A stretch of DNA of 64,000 bases from the NCBI RefSeq assembly GCF_017811155.1, contig NZ_JACVCV010000009.1, forward strand, positions 173,133-237,132, given 5' to 3'. Within the stretch, counting starts at the first letter, position 1. Each line of letters opens with the position of its first letter. The notes under the pieces were generated by a model. That model had not been told where the DNA came from and searched no databases. It worked only from the letters and a program-made list of their open reading frames with translations. A program made the position numbers and the translations under genes. Source of the DNA: Lunatimonas salinarum. GTDB taxonomy: Bacteria > Bacteroidota > Bacteroidia > Cytophagales > Cyclobacteriaceae. Below are positions 57,301 to 64,000 of the stretch, one piece after another.

Positions 57301-57716
57301 CCAAAAGAAGTCACCACAAACTCGTCCAATGCACCGATATCTTCTGTCATGGTAATGTTAATGGTAGACCGGTTTCCAATTGCAATATTTTGCGTCTTGA
57401 AACCAATAAATGAAAATACCAACGTGGCGTCATCGGGAGCCGTGATCGAATATCCCCCATCGATGTCCGTAACTGTACCGGTATTTCTTCCTTGCACGGT
57501 GATGGTGACACCGGGTAGCGGTTCGCCTTTGTCGTCTGATACCGTACCCTTTACGGTAATGTCTGCTTCTAAGGCTTCGGTCATTGCAGCGTCTGCCGGT
57601 GCTACCGCACCGATTGCGGGCTGTCCCCAAGCCGTCATGATCAATCCTGGAACCAAAAGGAACCGACCGATCCCTTTCGCCAGATTGATTAGGCGTAGAT
57701 TTTTTTCATTATTCAT
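54321..57716 (-). CDS. SusC/RagA TonB-dependent outer-membrane receptor
   Basis: The 1131-residue receptor is complete. It has a signal peptide (LLVPGLIMTAWGQPAIGA), an N-terminal carboxypeptidase-regulatory-like domain (ITVKGTVSDDKGEPLPGVTI, about 52-125), the SusC-type connector LDEFVVTSFGVAREQRALGY, the plug domain (SSQPLIILDGVPI, ISILKGASAAALYG) and a 22-stranded barrel ending in LMLRAKF with a terminal aromatic residue. It partners the SusD lipoprotein downstream. The substrate is unknown; the neighbouring exported RraA-like protein and sulfatase are across a long intergenic region. No extracytoplasmic-function sigma/anti-sigma pair is adjacent. Confidence 0.96.
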   Translation of the reverse strand: MNNEKNLRLINLAKGIGRFLLVPGLIMTAWGQPAIGAVAPADAAMTEALEADITVKGTVSDDKGEPLPGVTITVQGRNTGTVTDIDGGYSITAPDDATLVFSFIGFKTQNIAIGNRSTINITMTEDIGALDEFVVTSFGVAREQRALGYATTTISSDELIKVGTPNIATALYGKAPGVRIQAGAGGATSAVNITVRGINSITGSSQPLIILDGVPIRNEEVTNNNYWGDQRLRGNGLLDINPEDIDNISILKGASAAALYGSEAVNGVVLITTKKGSSGQKGFSVDFNANYSVDQIAYMPRYQNVRGPGAPRHVFNLGQNEEGFVTYDDGTTGVPATNLNFGTPFDGRPVRTWDGNIRPYNAQVDNYAQLFNNPVNSQVNVAISNSTDVADFRLSLTRQDNEGLSLNSKNNKNIMNLNSTFRVSKKVRTDLMVNFINQNTANRPYSIDRLINNFTGMMTRFDNGAWYLDKYQTSRGYRFVTGNGQSLTPDENIRLNGFQGDIADYMWRVNKHQASEISNRVISSLTNTIEITDELSLRARVSTDFTYRNSENRNATERPLAFGPSGGFSMSNETFNILYGDVLLTYRKDLSEDMTFSAMAGYTANKESLSAVSRGTNGGLSTENLFDIIASVNIPNNGSSRRSRVIDATLGTVNFDYKGIWYIEGTVRRDRTSTMNPNNNTFVYPSVNSSFMISDAFELPQLIDFMKLRGSWGIVGNYPDIYRANIAYNQNTLGVQRPGGGSVLFTNIPWSFGNDGIRPEQKYEFEFGLETRMFGGRLNLEVNYYNAQIRDQILPLTLPATSGAGSVLANIGTMRNKGVELSLNGQIFQNSTFQWGAGLNIARNMNIIEQLANNATELLHADYDGNAAQLRSVVGRPMGDFYARPVETDANGNKIVQPNGLYKIDPNNWIQVGNAMPKAIGGVFNNLSYKNFTLDVLADFQIGGHVMPTGINWMISRGLTEASLNNMNTERGGLSYYVNANGQGVQVQTGAAAGPNGETVYNDGMLMDGVTADGNANTNVISQALYYQRTYNWGGPQYSQARYELYIQENTYLKMRELSLGYNIPASITSKLGARSINVSAFGRNLFFFYRNIKDLDPEVLTGGSRWTQTLTSAGTNPATRSVGLMLRAKF

Positions 57717-57918
57717 AAGTTAGTTGTGCTAAATGTTCGAGTATGAACGGTAATTTTGATTGGATAAATGTAATTTGTTTTGATAATTCACGGCTCTGGC
57801 CGTAGTAATTTTAAGTAAGGGGATCACTCATAGGCTATACGGTTTAGCGTGTTAAACTACTTAGCTAACAAAAGCTATTTTAAACTGTAACTTTACGAAA
57901 AAATTTATAAATTATTAA

Positions 57919-57943
57919 CAAACCTAAGACTAATTTAAAACAA
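57919..57943 (-). promoter_or_regulatory. Candidate promoter of the SusC-SusD operon
   Basis: Minus-strand TTG (57943-57941), 14 bases, TAGGTTTG (57926-57919). The predicted start near 57912 would give an about 195-base leader, long enough for regulation. Confidence 0.33.
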
Positions 57944-58359
57944 GTTGCCTCGTTTCAGCGTTTTTACCAAAGAAGATATGTTACCGGATCTACTATTCGA
58001 AATTTAAAAAATATACATTATTTAACTTGTTTCATTTAGATATGGTAAATAGCTAATTTCTTCCTACTTAAAATCAATAATATATCAGTACAATCCTTTT
58101 AGAATCAATTTAATTTTAAATATAGTGTAATATATAAAATTTTTTTCGTGCTAAATTTTTTTTGCATTCTCGTGATTCGTCCTTAGTTAATCGAAAAAAT
58201 ATACAAATCAAATTAAATATATAATTTATTCATTAATCGAGTGATTTAACACTTTTTTTTTGAAAGGATTAATCTTTTTTTGAGTAGTCGATTGTTTAGG
58301 AGGCAAACTTAAAGACCTTTTTCTACCACAAAATGGGTACAAGCATTCGGCAAATTGCT

Positions 58360-58367
58360 TATTTTTG
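58360..58367 (+). promoter_or_regulatory. Candidate -7 box for the RraA-like gene
   Basis: TATTTTTG fits TAnnTTTG; predicted start near 58372, 37 bases before ATG 58409. The -33 region is weak. Confidence 0.25.
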
Positions 58368-58408
58368 AAAATAAACCATGTTAAATTTTGGTATAAACCC
58401 GATAACCT

Positions 58409-59338
58409 ATGTTAAAGCATCTATCAGCCTGTTTACTATTTATAGGCGTTTCCATTTACGTACACGCCCAGCAAGTAGGCCAAACCAAGGAACAAGTGAT
58501 CGCCCTAACCTCCCAATGGAAGGGAGAACGATTTGACGATGGCCGACCCCACGTACCGGATTTTATGTTGGAGCGGCTGGAAAGCGCCACACTGGAACAG
58601 ATCTGGGGATTTTTAATGCGTAAAGGCTTTCGAAACCAAGTCGAAAAGGACTGGATTATCCTCAAGCCGGGCGAAACCATGGTAGGCCGCGCAGTGACGG
58701 CCCAATTTATGCCTGCCCGACCTGATTTGGACAGCTTGGTAAGGGCCTGGGGGAAGGACGAGGGCCGTTCCCAGCGCGGCGGTATCAATATCTGGCCCAT
58801 TGATATCCTGACTCCCGGTGATATCTACGTGGCAGACGGGTATGGCAAAGTAAAAGACGGCACCCTTATCGGTTCCAGCCTCGGAAATGCCATCTATGGC
58901 AAAACCGGCAAGGGCGTGGTTTTCTACGGCTCCGTAAGGGATATGCAGGAACTCAAAGAAACCGATGGCTTCAACGCCTGGATCAAAGGGCACGACCCTT
59001 CCTATATCCGCGATATGACGCCTACGTCCATCAATGCTCCCATACGCATTGGTGAGGTGACCGTATTCCCCGGCGACGTAGTATTTGCCAACGATTATGG
59101 CACCGTGTTTATCCCGGCCTACCTCGTGGAGGAACTGGTGATCAGTTCCGAACTGGTGGGTTTACGGGACGAATTTGAACGCGTCCTGCTACAGCAGGGC
59201 AAATACCCATCCGGCGAAATCCATGGGCAGTGGAACGAGGCAATCAAAAACGAGTTTCGAGCCTGGGTGAAAAAATACCCTAAGCCCTTGGCGGTAAGCA
59301 TGGAGCAGATCGAAGCATATCTTGAAAAGTCGAACTGA
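58409..59338 (+). CDS. Exported RraA / 4-hydroxy-4-methyl-2-oxoglutarate aldolase-family protein
   Basis: The 309-residue protein has a signal peptide (LKHLSACLLFIGVSIYVHA) and an RraA-like domain: VGRAVTAQFMP, GDIYVADGYGKVKDGTLIGSSLGN and GVVFYGSVRDMQEL with the acid and Arg/Asp pairs that bind divalent metal and oxo-acid in aldolases. GDVVFANDYGTVFIP is near the C-terminus. Bacterial RraA homologues are usually cytoplasmic inhibitors of RNase E or HMG aldolases; export points to an aldolase or lyase acting on a periplasmic or extracellular acid sugar. It is convergent with the sulfatase gene across a bidirectional terminator. Confidence 0.88.
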   Translation: MLKHLSACLLFIGVSIYVHAQQVGQTKEQVIALTSQWKGERFDDGRPHVPDFMLERLESATLEQIWGFLMRKGFRNQVEKDWIILKPGETMVGRAVTAQFMPARPDLDSLVRAWGKDEGRSQRGGINIWPIDILTPGDIYVADGYGKVKDGTLIGSSLGNAIYGKTGKGVVFYGSVRDMQELKETDGFNAWIKGHDPSYIRDMTPTSINAPIRIGEVTVFPGDVVFANDYGTVFIPAYLVEELVISSELVGLRDEFERVLLQQGKYPSGEIHGQWNEAIKNEFRAWVKKYPKPLAVSMEQIEAYLEKSN

Positions 59339-59342
59339 CCAT

Positions 59343-59383
59343 AAAAAAAGCGCTCAGGTAAACAAGCCGAGCGCTTTTTTTTT
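59343..59383. terminator. Bidirectional terminator between the RraA-like and sulfatase genes
   Basis: AAAAAAAGCGCTC pairs with GAGCGCTTTTTTT; both strands end in long T runs. Confidence 0.9.
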
Positions 59384-59393
59384 CTAATTGGAT

Positions 59394-60806
59394 CTAGTTG
59401 TTTCGCCTACCAGGTTCCCGGCGGTTAGCTCCCGAATGTCCGCTGAGATCGTCTCCCAGATCTTCCCGCGCGGCAGCGGCGATCTTTAGGATTTCCGCTT
59501 CTATTTCCGGATGATCCGCACGTACATTGTACCGCTCTCCGGGATCTCTCCTAAGATCGTACAGCCCTCCCTCAAAAAAGTAGTTTTCGTAAACCGTACC
59601 CGGCCGGCCGTCTTTGCCGGGCGAGAATCCCTCATAGGTTCGACCTTGGTGTGGCAGTACAAGTTTCCAATCCCCCATGCGGATGGCTTCCAGATTATTT
59701 CTTCGGTAGTAGAAGAGAAAGTGATCGCGGGGCGTTTGGGAGAGGTCTCCTTTTACAAGCGCCGAAATATCTACACCGTCTATTCTCTTTTGGGGCAGCT
59801 TGGCTCCGGTGAGGGAGGCAATGGTGGGTAATAGATCAATGGATGAGGCTAATTTATTAATCACCAATCCTTCCGGTACCACGCCTTTCCAAACCATCAG
59901 GCAGGGTACGCGCTGTCCTCCCTCAAAGGAAGTCCCCTTTCCTTCCCGTAAGCCTCCGGTACTGCCTGCGTGATTGCCGTAGTTGATCCAGGGGCCGTTG
60001 TCTGAGGTCACGATCAATAGGGTGTTTTCTTCCAAGCCGAGTTCGGCAATTTTTTGGCGGAGCTGCCCGATGCTCCAGTCCAGCTCCATGATCACGTCTC
60101 CGTAGAGTCCCTGTTGGGATTTGCCCTTAAACTTATCTGAAACGAACAAAGGCACATGGGGCATGGGGTGCGCCAGGTAGATAAAGAAGGGTTTGTCCCT
60201 GTTTTTATCCATAAAGGCCAAGCTCTTTTCTGTAAACACCGTGGTAAACTGGGTTTGATCCGGGTTGAGCTCCACCACGGTCTCGTCGGCAATCATCGGA
60301 AGCTCGGGGTAATAATTTTTATTGGTGGGGTGGTTAGGCCACATGTCATTGGAATAGGGGATGCCGTAGAATTCATCGAAGCCTTGTCGGGTTGGAAGAA
60401 ACTCCGGGTGGTGTCCTAAGTGCCACTTACCATAGGCTGCTGTGGCATAACCCCGTTCTTTGAGGATGTCGGCGATGGTTTCCTCTTCTGGATGCATTCC
60501 GATCTGCGCGCTGTGGTCCAATGCCCCGGACATGCCGATCCGGTTGGGATAGGTACCCGTCATCATGCCCGCCCTAGAGGCAGTACATACCGCTTGTGGT
60601 GAATAGTACTGGGAAAAGAAAGCGCCTTCCTGTAGCATCCTGTCAAAGTGGGGTGTATGGAAACCGTTGGCTCCGGTGATGCTTAGGTCGCCGTACCCCA
60701 TATCGTCTATGTACACCAATACAATATTTGGGGGCTGTTGCTGCGCAAGGCATGGAAAGGCTAGACCGATTAAGATGAGAAGGGAAATGAAGCAGAATTT
60801 TTGCAT
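59394..60806 (-). CDS. Exported type I sulfatase
   Basis: The 470-residue protein has a signal peptide (FISLLILIGLAFPCLAQ). The sulfatase signature AVCTASRAGMMTG is a C-T-A-S-R form of the CxPSR/CxASR motif, with Cys74 to be converted to formylglycine. Metal-ligand aspartates are in YIDDMGYGD, and further active-site motifs are GKWHLGH and TSDNGPW. The protein closes with a C-terminal subdomain. Such enzymes desulfate glycans or steroids in the periplasm. Formylglycine formation needs an anaerobic SME or FGE enzyme not found in this window. It is 24 bp upstream of the start of the DUF3472 gene stop, read in the same direction, so the two form an operon. Confidence 0.92.
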   Translation of the reverse strand: MQKFCFISLLILIGLAFPCLAQQQPPNIVLVYIDDMGYGDLSITGANGFHTPHFDRMLQEGAFFSQYYSPQAVCTASRAGMMTGTYPNRIGMSGALDHSAQIGMHPEEETIADILKERGYATAAYGKWHLGHHPEFLPTRQGFDEFYGIPYSNDMWPNHPTNKNYYPELPMIADETVVELNPDQTQFTTVFTEKSLAFMDKNRDKPFFIYLAHPMPHVPLFVSDKFKGKSQQGLYGDVIMELDWSIGQLRQKIAELGLEENTLLIVTSDNGPWINYGNHAGSTGGLREGKGTSFEGGQRVPCLMVWKGVVPEGLVINKLASSIDLLPTIASLTGAKLPQKRIDGVDISALVKGDLSQTPRDHFLFYYRRNNLEAIRMGDWKLVLPHQGRTYEGFSPGKDGRPGTVYENYFFEGGLYDLRRDPGERYNVRADHPEIEAEILKIAAAAREDLGDDLSGHSGANRREPGRRNN

Positions 60807-60830
60807 AACTTTTTGGATATGATTGGATTC

Positions 60831-62093
60831 TTAGGGTAAGGCTTCCATGGAAACCTGAGGATTATTTAGTGGGAGGGGGATGGTATGTGCGGTGCCGATT
60901 TCTGTATGGGGGTGAAAAAAACCTCCATTTTGTAAGAAGAAGCGCTGACCTTCTGCACCGCCGGCAAAATCCAGGCGGTAGGCTCTCCGCGCGATATCGT
61001 CTCCCGTAAAGGTAGCTGTGCCGATGGGGTGCCAGTTGCCATGCTCATCGCCAATCCATTGGTTTTGGTATAAAACCTTCCGTCCGACGTGTCCATACAG
61101 CGGATTGAAGTTTTCGAGAAAGGAATGGGGGCGACTGTACCAGGTGTCTGTTTTGGGTCTGGAAAAAGAGGCTATCAACAACCACTCTTCGATTTCCGGG
61201 TCGTAGAAATAGGCCGTGTAGACCGTATTGCCTTTTCCGTCGGGCTCCACCGAATTGAGAAAGCGGTAGGTTACGCCCGCCTTCCAAGGGTACCTCAGGT
61301 AACTTTGCCCTCCCGAGCCTTCGTTGCCAAATTCCCCTGTGTACACGTCTATGCCTTTGCGAACCATACGGATGCGCTCGTCTTCCGGGATTTCGTTGGG
61401 ATTGTCCGTCTGGTAGGGGCTCCAAACGGAAAACAGGATACGCCTTTCGGTAGGGGAGTTGACTTGAATTCCGAAATAACCCTCTCCAAATCCGTTGGCC
61501 ATAAAATAGGATCCAATCGGATCTTGGCCTTCCGGCACGGTCATCTCGCTGTAAAACCATTTGAAGGAGCGGTTTTCCGGCACCTCATACCTGAGGTGAA
61601 CCGATGGACCCCTTCTCCCCCAATAGTATCGGTTTTGCTCATTGTCTTTTACATAGTGTATGGAAACCTCCTCCTGTGTTGTGATGAGCAGATCGGTAAA
61701 GTGCCCATAGTGCGAGCCTTCCCTGTCCACTGCCGTCAAGTGTAGGCACTGATAACCCGGTCCAAGATCCCAGGTACCCAAGTCTACAGAGGTTTGTCCT
61801 GGCTTAAGTGTGAATTCCTGTTCCTTATCTCCTATCCGGGCGGCAAGGATGGCCCTGGCCTGCTGGGGCTGCGCATTGAGCGCCATCGTCACCTTTACGC
61901 CCTTGTCCAAGTAAAAGTAAATGGCGTATTCGGTATCGATATGACTCCAACTGCTGATCCCCTCCCCTGATACAGGCTCCAGCATAGTGCCCGAGGTCTG
62001 ATAGGCATTTCCGCCCAAGGGGACCGTCGCAGAGGGGAAGGAAGCGGTAAGTAGTAGAAATAACTGAAAGATGAAGGGAGGTAAAAAACCCAT
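60831..62093 (-). CDS. DUF3472 protein with N-terminal DUF5077-like domain
   Basis: The 420-residue protein has a signal peptide (FIFQLFLLLTASFPSA). An N-terminal beta-sandwich (VPLGGNAYQTSG, VTMALNAQPQQARAI) looks like DUF5077. The rest (about 160-400) is DUF3472-like, with the motif VPENRSFKWFYSEMTVPEGQ and later YQNQWIGDEHGNWHPIGTATF. It has the look of a carbohydrate-binding or lyase-associated protein but has no known reaction. It is the first gene of the operon, with the sulfatase downstream, and is divergent from the GNAT gene 28 bp away. Confidence 0.84.
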   Translation of the reverse strand: MGFLPPFIFQLFLLLTASFPSATVPLGGNAYQTSGTMLEPVSGEGISSWSHIDTEYAIYFYLDKGVKVTMALNAQPQQARAILAARIGDKEQEFTLKPGQTSVDLGTWDLGPGYQCLHLTAVDREGSHYGHFTDLLITTQEEVSIHYVKDNEQNRYYWGRRGPSVHLRYEVPENRSFKWFYSEMTVPEGQDPIGSYFMANGFGEGYFGIQVNSPTERRILFSVWSPYQTDNPNEIPEDERIRMVRKGIDVYTGEFGNEGSGGQSYLRYPWKAGVTYRFLNSVEPDGKGNTVYTAYFYDPEIEEWLLIASFSRPKTDTWYSRPHSFLENFNPLYGHVGRKVLYQNQWIGDEHGNWHPIGTATFTGDDIARRAYRLDFAGGAEGQRFFLQNGGFFHPHTEIGTAHTIPLPLNNPQVSMEALP

Positions 62094-62109
62094 TTTGCGC
62101 CCGGTTGGT

Positions 62110-62117
62110 TATTTTTG
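62110..62117 (+). promoter_or_regulatory. TAnnTTTG box four bases before the GNAT start codon
   Basis: TATTTTTG fits the consensus and ATG follows at 62122. The nearest TTG upstream (62095-62097) is 12 bases away. Confidence 0.28.
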
Positions 62118-62121
62118 CCAG

Positions 62122-62562
62122 ATGCAAATAAGCAAAAAATTACCTAAAAACGTACGCATAGGATCCGTTAACTTGGATTTGGTATGGTCTATACGCCATC
62201 AGGTGATGTGGCCGGACCGTGACCTAGACTACGTTCGGTTAGATGATGACCGCGAAGGTAGCCACTGGGGTTTATTTCTTGATGGTACGGTGATGTCGGT
62301 GGTTTCGGTCTTTACGAATGGAAAGCAGGCGCAGTTCCGCAAGTTTGCTACGCTGAAAGCCCATCAGGGGAATGGCTATGGATCCCTTCTGTTGCACCAT
62401 GTACTTAGTGGCTTAAGGGAGGAAGGCTATGTAAGAATTTGGTGCAATGCACGGAGGTCCAAGGCGGCATTTTATGAAAAATTCGGATTGGCATGTACCC
62501 CGGAGGTTTTTACAAAAGGTGGACTTGACTACGTGGTGATGGAGTGGAGAAAAAAAGACTGA
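62122..62562 (+). CDS. GNAT-family N-acetyltransferase
   Basis: The 146-residue protein has the GNAT core: LVWSIRHQVMWPDRDLD, VVSVFTNGKQAQFRKFA, then the acetyl-CoA loop KAHQGNGYGSLLLHHVL (Q-x-x-G-x-G) and IWCNARRSKAAFYEKFGL. It is a cytoplasmic single-domain acetyltransferase whose acceptor is unknown. ATG 62122 is preferred to the frame start at 62071 because the promoter box lies at 62110-62117 and the upstream residues lie over the divergent gene. Confidence 0.87.
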   Translation: MQISKKLPKNVRIGSVNLDLVWSIRHQVMWPDRDLDYVRLDDDREGSHWGLFLDGTVMSVVSVFTNGKQAQFRKFATLKAHQGNGYGSLLLHHVLSGLREEGYVRIWCNARRSKAAFYEKFGLACTPEVFTKGGLDYVVMEWRKKD

Positions 62563-62567
62563 GGCAA

Positions 62568-63017
62568 CTAGTCTATTTTTCCCCGGGTAGAGTGCAGCAT
62601 TTTCAGTTTCCATCCCTGCGGTGTCTTTAGGGCCAAGGCACTTTCCAGCCAGTAGGCCTTACGGGTTTCCTGTCCTTCGAGGACAAAGTCTGCGTAGTTG
62701 TGATAGGCAATCCACGCCATGTCCCCCTGGACATCCGTACGGATAAATTCAAAGCGGTTGGTGCGGATAGGCCGTTGAGGCCTGGTCCTGGCCCCCTCAA
62801 AATAGGTGGCGATAAAGGCGTTGTCCCACACCTCGCCATGCTCCAGCAAGAGGAAGTCAGGTAGGTAGTAATCGGGGATTTTTTCTGCGTCCAATTCAGA
62901 CCAGATATGGTCAAACGAATCCTGAATCAAGGCCTGGAGCGCTTCTTCGTCGGAGGTTTGCGCCGAAGCGGAGAGCGTAACGCCGAAAAGCAAAAAAGCA
63001 AGCAGTAGTTTTTTCAT
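62568..63017 (-). CDS. Exported NTF2-like (DUF4440/SnoaL) protein
   Basis: The 149-residue protein has a signal peptide (KKLLLAFLLFGVTLSASAQ). The remaining 130 residues fit the cone-shaped NTF2-like fold: helix DEEALQALIQDSFDHIWSEL, strand YYLPDFLLLEHG, then RFEFIRTDVQGDMAWIAYHN and a final WKLKMLHSTRG. Such domains act as small-molecule lyases or binding subunits; the ligand is unknown. It converges with the GNAT gene, whose stop lies 5 bp away, and no terminator separates them. Confidence 0.84.
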   Translation of the reverse strand: MKKLLLAFLLFGVTLSASAQTSDEEALQALIQDSFDHIWSELDAEKIPDYYLPDFLLLEHGEVWDNAFIATYFEGARTRPQRPIRTNRFEFIRTDVQGDMAWIAYHNYADFVLEGQETRKAYWLESALALKTPQGWKLKMLHSTRGKID

Positions 63018-63185
63018 GTGTCTATAATTGTTTTTCAGCGGTCACAACTTGTCCCGGTTTATCGGGATGGAATCTCGCATGTTTGATAGTCGTTCCAGTG
63101 TGTGTCGGCTACGTCATGCTCGATTTCATCGGTTTTGGAGGTTTGATGCGGGTAAAATTGCGCAAATTATCCGTTATTTGAAAGT

Positions 63186-63740
63186 ATGGAACAACTAGAT
63201 GCCCGACCCTCCAGCTTCTCGCGGGTGACGATTACGGAGTTAATGATCCCTTCTTATGCCAACTTTGGGGGAAAGATCCACGGAGGAATTTTACTGTCCC
63301 TGATGGACAAGGTAGCCTATGCCACCGCCAGCAAACACAGCGGGGCCTATTGTGTGACCGTTTCGGTGGACACGGTGGACTTTTTGCAGCCCGTGGAGGT
63401 GGGTGAACTGGTATCCCTGATGGCGTCGGTCAACTATGTGGGAAACAGCTCCATGATCATTGGGATCAAGGTTATTTCCGAAAACGTAAAAACCGGGCTG
63501 GTGAAGCACACCAACACCTCATACTTTACAATGGTGGCCAAGGGAGAGGACGACAAGCCAACTACGGTGCCTCCGCTAAAGTTGGAAACCAAAACGGATA
63601 TCAGGCGCTTTGTGGAGGCTATTTACCGGAAGAAGTTCAAACAGGAACACGCCGCCTACCAAAAAGAAATCAAGAAAAACCGTGACCCTGAGGAGATCAA
63701 GCGGCTACTTGCCGGGGAGCGCTGTGAGGTAGGAATATAA
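63186..63740 (+). CDS. Acyl-CoA thioesterase (hotdog fold)
   Basis: The 184-residue protein has the hotdog catalytic helix and strand NFGGKIHGGILLSLMDKVAY with the usual Asp, then CVTVSVDTVDFLQPVEVGELV and VGNSSMIIGIKV. This is the YciA/BACH-type layout. The C-terminal tail (about 50 residues, charged, ending GERCEVGI) is longer than in YciA. It would hydrolyse acyl-CoA in the cytoplasm. ATG 63186 is preceded by an AT-rich stretch and no clear -7 box. Confidence 0.9.
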   Translation: MEQLDARPSSFSRVTITELMIPSYANFGGKIHGGILLSLMDKVAYATASKHSGAYCVTVSVDTVDFLQPVEVGELVSLMASVNYVGNSSMIIGIKVISENVKTGLVKHTNTSYFTMVAKGEDDKPTTVPPLKLETKTDIRRFVEAIYRKKFKQEHAAYQKEIKKNRDPEEIKRLLAGERCEVGI

Positions 63741-64000
63741 AGGAGGATTTAGAAAGTTTTTCGCCTCTCGGTTATTTTGAAATCTTTACCGTTCCGGTCT
63801 TTCCGGCAGAAGGGGTTCACGCAAAGGCGCAAAGACGCAAAGAAAAAAGAGGGGATGAGATCGTCTCCCTCATTGCGGGAAGGAATCAAAAATACCTGTA
63901 GCAGAGCCTACGATCAATCCACAGTGGCGTAGCCCTGTCATCTTAGTAGAATCCGCATATTCCCAACAGCCACCCAGGGGCGTTAGCCCTGAGATCTTCA
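63741..64000. repeat. Repeat-rich end of the window
   Basis: The tandem 8-9-mer run GCGCAAAG/ACGCAAAG near 63818-63842 is followed by two related segments, GTGGCGTAGCCCTGTCATCTT (63923-) and GGGGCGTTAGCCCTGAGATCTT (63976-), each with the core AGCCCTGA/TGTC. No gene is supported. The element probably continues past the edge. Confidence 0.45.

Larger units (their letters stand above)
57717..58408. other. Long AT-rich divergent promoter region
   Basis: About 690 bp without a gene, strongly AT-rich. Two promoter candidates are present: TAGGTTTG on the minus strand (57926-57919) with TTG 14 bases upstream (57943-57941) for the SusC gene, and TATTTTTG at 58360-58367 for the RraA-like gene. No long inverted repeat or terminator was found. 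Confidence 0.4.

Overview
The window looks like a chromosomal segment of a Bacteroidota bacterium, probably order Cytophagales. The evidence is two SusC/SusD outer-membrane import pairs, the gliding/T9SS lipoprotein GldD, many lipoproteins and Tat- or Sec-exported carbohydrate-active enzymes, several matches to the Bacteroidota -7 promoter box TAnnTTTG, and a kynurenine pathway of the kind common in this group. The genus cannot be fixed from the sequence alone.

Layout. 1-7.2 kb: the start of a SusD lipoprotein, a SusC receptor broken by one frameshift, a YdcF-like protein, a membrane-anchored alpha/alpha-barrel enzyme candidate and gldD. 7.3-19.3 kb: housekeeping genes (guaB, an RsmB-type methyltransferase, prmC, an RluA-family pseudouridine synthase) around a tryptophan-degradation cluster (3-hydroxyanthranilate dioxygenase, kynU, kmo). 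That cluster encloses a two-gene unit of a 40-codon ORF and a receptor-like membrane protein. 19.4-19.7 kb: an RNA gene with its own promoter and terminator that folds as a full tRNA cloverleaf carrying an about 73-nt variable region. 19.7-25.2 kb: a giant AsmA-like protein and pheS. 25.3-30.7 kb: a small barrel protein, a Tat-exported isomerase-like protein, a PVC-type haem lipoprotein and an esterase.

30.8-40.1 kb is the accessory region. It holds a RHH/GNAT toxin-antitoxin pair, a type I restriction-modification locus (hsdR with an internal stop, hsdM, hsdS), an IS200/RAYT-like Y1 transposase and three arrays of palindromic repeats. One array is a tandem of about 257 bp in which each unit joins a three-hairpin palindromic element to the degenerate 3' tail of a DUF5131 (Gp37/Gp68-like) gene. 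The toxin-antitoxin cassette lies inside that array, and the transposase with a variant array separates hsdR from hsdM.

40.3-52.5 kb: a sialidase-like enzyme, DUF983, a zinc alcohol dehydrogenase, a secreted KatG, a second isomerase-like protein, a 1.5-kb tandem duplication of a YD-repeat lipoprotein gene with its palindrome-rich flank, and an AAA/DUF4143 ATPase. 52.7-62.1 kb: a SusD/SusC pair next to an exported RraA-like protein, a sulfatase and a DUF3472 protein, which may together handle a sulfated or acidic substrate. 62.1-64 kb: a GNAT enzyme, an NTF2-like secreted protein, an acyl-CoA thioesterase and a repeat-rich end.

The most unusual items are the tRNA-like RNA at 19458-19599 and the palindromic-repeat/transposase/captured-gene-tail architecture at 30.8-37.7 kb.
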